Origin: JBHJGS01 sp050331575 | Lineage (GTDB): Bacteria > Pseudomonadota > Alphaproteobacteria > Sphingomonadales > Rhodothalassiaceae | NCBI GenBank assembly: GCA_050331575.1 | Contig: JBHJGS010000044.1 | Coordinates: forward strand, 28,195-92,194 | Length of the DNA stretch: 64,000 nucleotides | Direction of reading: 5' to 3' | Shown: one piece after another, positions 61,479 to 64,000 of the stretch | Numbering within the stretch: position 1 is the stretch's first letter | How the letters are laid out: each line of letters starts with the position of its first letter | The notes under the pieces: generated by a model | What the model saw: the letters and a program-made list of their open reading frames with translations, nothing else | The model's database searches: none | What the model was told of the DNA's origin: nothing | Program-made: the position numbers and the translations under genes

Positions 61479-62033
61479 ATGGCGATCATGTCGGACAAGT
61501 GGATCCGCGCGCAGGCCGAAGCGAACGGCATGATCGAGCCGTTCATTGACGGCCAGAAGCGCGACGGCGTGATCAGCTACGGCTTGAGTTCCTACGGCTA
61601 TGACGCCCGGGTCGCCGACGAATTCAAGATCTTCACCAATGTCGACAGCGCGGTCGTCGACCCCAAGGACTTTTCACCGAAAAGCTTCGTTGATCGGCAG
61701 ACTGATATTTGTGTGATCCCGCCCAATTCCTTTGCGCTGGCGCGCACCGTGGAGTATTTCCGCGTGCCCCGCGACGTGCTGGTGATCTGCCTGGGCAAAT
61801 CCACCTATGCCCGCTGCGGCATCATTGTGAATGTGACGCCGCTGGAGCCGGGGTGGGAGGGCCATGTCACCCTGGAATTCTCCAACACCACGCCGCTGCC
61901 GGCGCGGGTTTACGCCAATGAAGGCGCGTGTCAGTTCCTGTTCCTGCAGGGCAATGAACCGTGCGAGGTGTCCTACGCCGATCGGGCCGGCAAATATCAG
62001 GGCCAGCGTGGCGTGACACCGCCCAAATTATAG
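61479..62033 (+). CDS. dcd: dCTP deaminase
   Basis: 184 residues from ATG at 61479, giving the normal start MAIMSDKWIRAQA. SSYGYDARVADEF, GKSTYARCGIIVNVTPLEPGWEGHVTLEFSNTTPLPA (with the catalytic Glu) and the C-terminal GKYQGQRGVTPPKL are typical. It deaminates dCTP to dUTP for thymidylate synthesis. An upstream ATG 33 bases earlier would add 11 residues of non-family sequence. Confidence 0.95.
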   Translation: MAIMSDKWIRAQAEANGMIEPFIDGQKRDGVISYGLSSYGYDARVADEFKIFTNVDSAVVDPKDFSPKSFVDRQTDICVIPPNSFALARTVEYFRVPRDVLVICLGKSTYARCGIIVNVTPLEPGWEGHVTLEFSNTTPLPARVYANEGACQFLFLQGNEPCEVSYADRAGKYQGQRGVTPPKL

Positions 62034-62110
62034 CCCGGCACGGCCATGCTCCGGTCACGCCGGACCGTTTCTTAAGGCAACCGTCATTGGTTGCCACGAA
62101 GTAGGATTAT

Positions 62111-63397
<1,287 letters not shown>

Positions 63398-63422
63398 GCG
63401 GTGGCTCGCTATCTGAAGGCCC

Positions 63423-63866
63423 ATGAGCACCAAGCCGTTGAGACTGCTGGCGCGCACCGCCGAAGATGTGCCGGTATTGTCGGCCATGCTGCAGGATGCT
63501 GCCGTGCGGGTCGGCGACATCGCCTATCTGCCGGCCGAACGCCGATTCGCCGCAGCGCTGAACCGCTACCGGTGGGAAGCCCGGCGACGCGCAGTCAATC
63601 CCGCCGGTGAGCGGGTGCGCGCGGGTCTGCACATCGATTATGTCCTGGCCGCCAAGACCATGGGCATTCCCTTTGATGACCCCGACATCGTGCTCAACCT
63701 CCTGGCCATCGCGGTTCAGCCGGACGAGGACGAGGCGGCGACGCTGACCCTGACCTTCTCCGGCGGCGCGGCAGTGCGCCTGGACGTTGAGTGCATCGAA
63801 GCCGTTTTGGAAGACCTGACCAAACCATGGCGCGCCCGCAAAACACCCAGTCATAGCGAAGCCTAG
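63423..63866 (+). CDS. DUF2948 family protein
   Basis: 147 residues. Begins PLRLLARTAEDVPVLSAMLQDAAVRVGDIAYLP and has FAAALNRYRWE and VRLDVECIEAVLEDLTKPW. DUF2948 members follow murA in many alphaproteobacteria; the function is unknown. The gene is complete; its stop lies just before an insertion sequence. Confidence 0.9.
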   Translation: MSTKPLRLLARTAEDVPVLSAMLQDAAVRVGDIAYLPAERRFAAALNRYRWEARRRAVNPAGERVRAGLHIDYVLAAKTMGIPFDDPDIVLNLLAIAVQPDEDEAATLTLTFSGGAAVRLDVECIEAVLEDLTKPWRARKTPSHSEA

Positions 63867-63867
63867 G

Positions 63868-64000
63868 CTCTGTTGACAAACTGGATTCACAAGCGAGCTA
63901 AAATCTGATTCAAGATAGCTTTTGCGGAGGTTATCTTGGCACGATTGCTGATGGGAGATGCCGAGTGGGCATTTTTTGAACCCTTTGTGATGGCGGTTCG
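63868..64000 (+). mobile_element. Left end of an IS5-like insertion sequence
   Basis: The sequence changes right after the DUF2948 stop: GGCTCTGTTGACAAACTGG looks like an IS terminus and is less GC-rich than its surroundings. The transposase gene begins at 63936. The right end and any target duplication lie outside the window. Confidence 0.75.
63936..64000 (+). CDS. IS5-family transposase, N-terminal fragment
   Basis: TTG at 63936 with GGAGG just upstream. The 21 visible codons read MARLLMGDAEWAFFEPFVMA, matching the start of IS5-group transposases (GDAEWAFFEPF). The rest is cut by the window edge. The TTG start is unusual but is the only one matching the ribosome binding site. Confidence 0.8.
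   Translation, partial: MARLLMGDAEWAFFEPFVMAV

Overview
The window is a GC-rich, gene-dense chromosomal segment of an alphaproteobacterium. The evidence is a DUF2948 gene directly behind murA, an RHH_4-type ribbon-helix-helix gene, an EcfG-like sigma factor, a class I PhaC gene followed by pta and ackA, and strong GC bias at third codon positions that produces long antisense shadow ORFs. A Rhodospirillales-like affiliation is my best guess and is not proven. I saw no rRNA, tRNA, CRISPR or prophage genes. The only mobile element is the left end of an IS5-like insertion at the right edge.

Region by region: 0.2-1.6 kb holds an exported EF-hand/PRC-barrel protein with fifteen 9-residue repeats. 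From 1.7 to 19.9 kb lies a surface-sugar island. It carries a nearly complete legionaminic acid (nonulosonate) pathway: PtmF-like oxidoreductase, CMP-sugar synthetase, PtmA-like SDR, PtmE-like CBS/nucleotidyltransferase, NeuD/LegH-like acetyltransferase, LegI, LegC, LegB and LegG. With these are a PIG-L deacetylase, a HAD phosphatase, an ATP-grasp ligase, two methyltransferases, a GT-B-like protein and a TPR-glycosyltransferase resembling the flagellin glycosyltransferase FlmG. Most genes overlap by 4-29 bases. A hemolysin III/Nudix pair and a coniferyl-aldehyde-type dehydrogenase are inserted. The likely output is a CMP-activated, possibly further modified nonulosonic acid placed on flagellin. 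From 20 to 34.5 kb lie metabolic and envelope genes: alkaline phosphatase, two SDRs, an RHH protein, AsmA, a thioesterase, a CLC channel with CBS domains, a DUF1640 coiled-coil protein, a UvrD helicase, and a divergent response regulator/7TMR-DISM histidine kinase pair whose start codons overlap.

From 35.1 to 43.1 kb one gene encodes a 2,688-residue RTX protein with LamG-like, cadherin-like, DUF5060/glycosidase-like, CBM-like and lyase-like modules plus C-terminal calcium-binding nonapeptides. From 43.3 to 54.2 kb are an NTF2-like exported protein, a small membrane protein, a DAO-type oxidase, hisN, thrS, a flavodoxin, phaC-pta-ackA and a zinc alcohol dehydrogenase. From 54.2 to 63.9 kb are an ECF sigma factor with a candidate autoregulated promoter, dps, msrPQ, a two-gene osmoprotectant ABC transporter (fused binding protein-permease plus ATPase), a sterol-desaturase-like protein, sixA, a small basic protein, dcd, murA and DUF2948.

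A dispersed repeat family (core like TAGAGCCTTTTCCGATCAAA, able to form hairpins) occurs at about five places. At three of them its first bases are the stop codon of a gene. All functions are read from sequence patterns only; no database search was possible.
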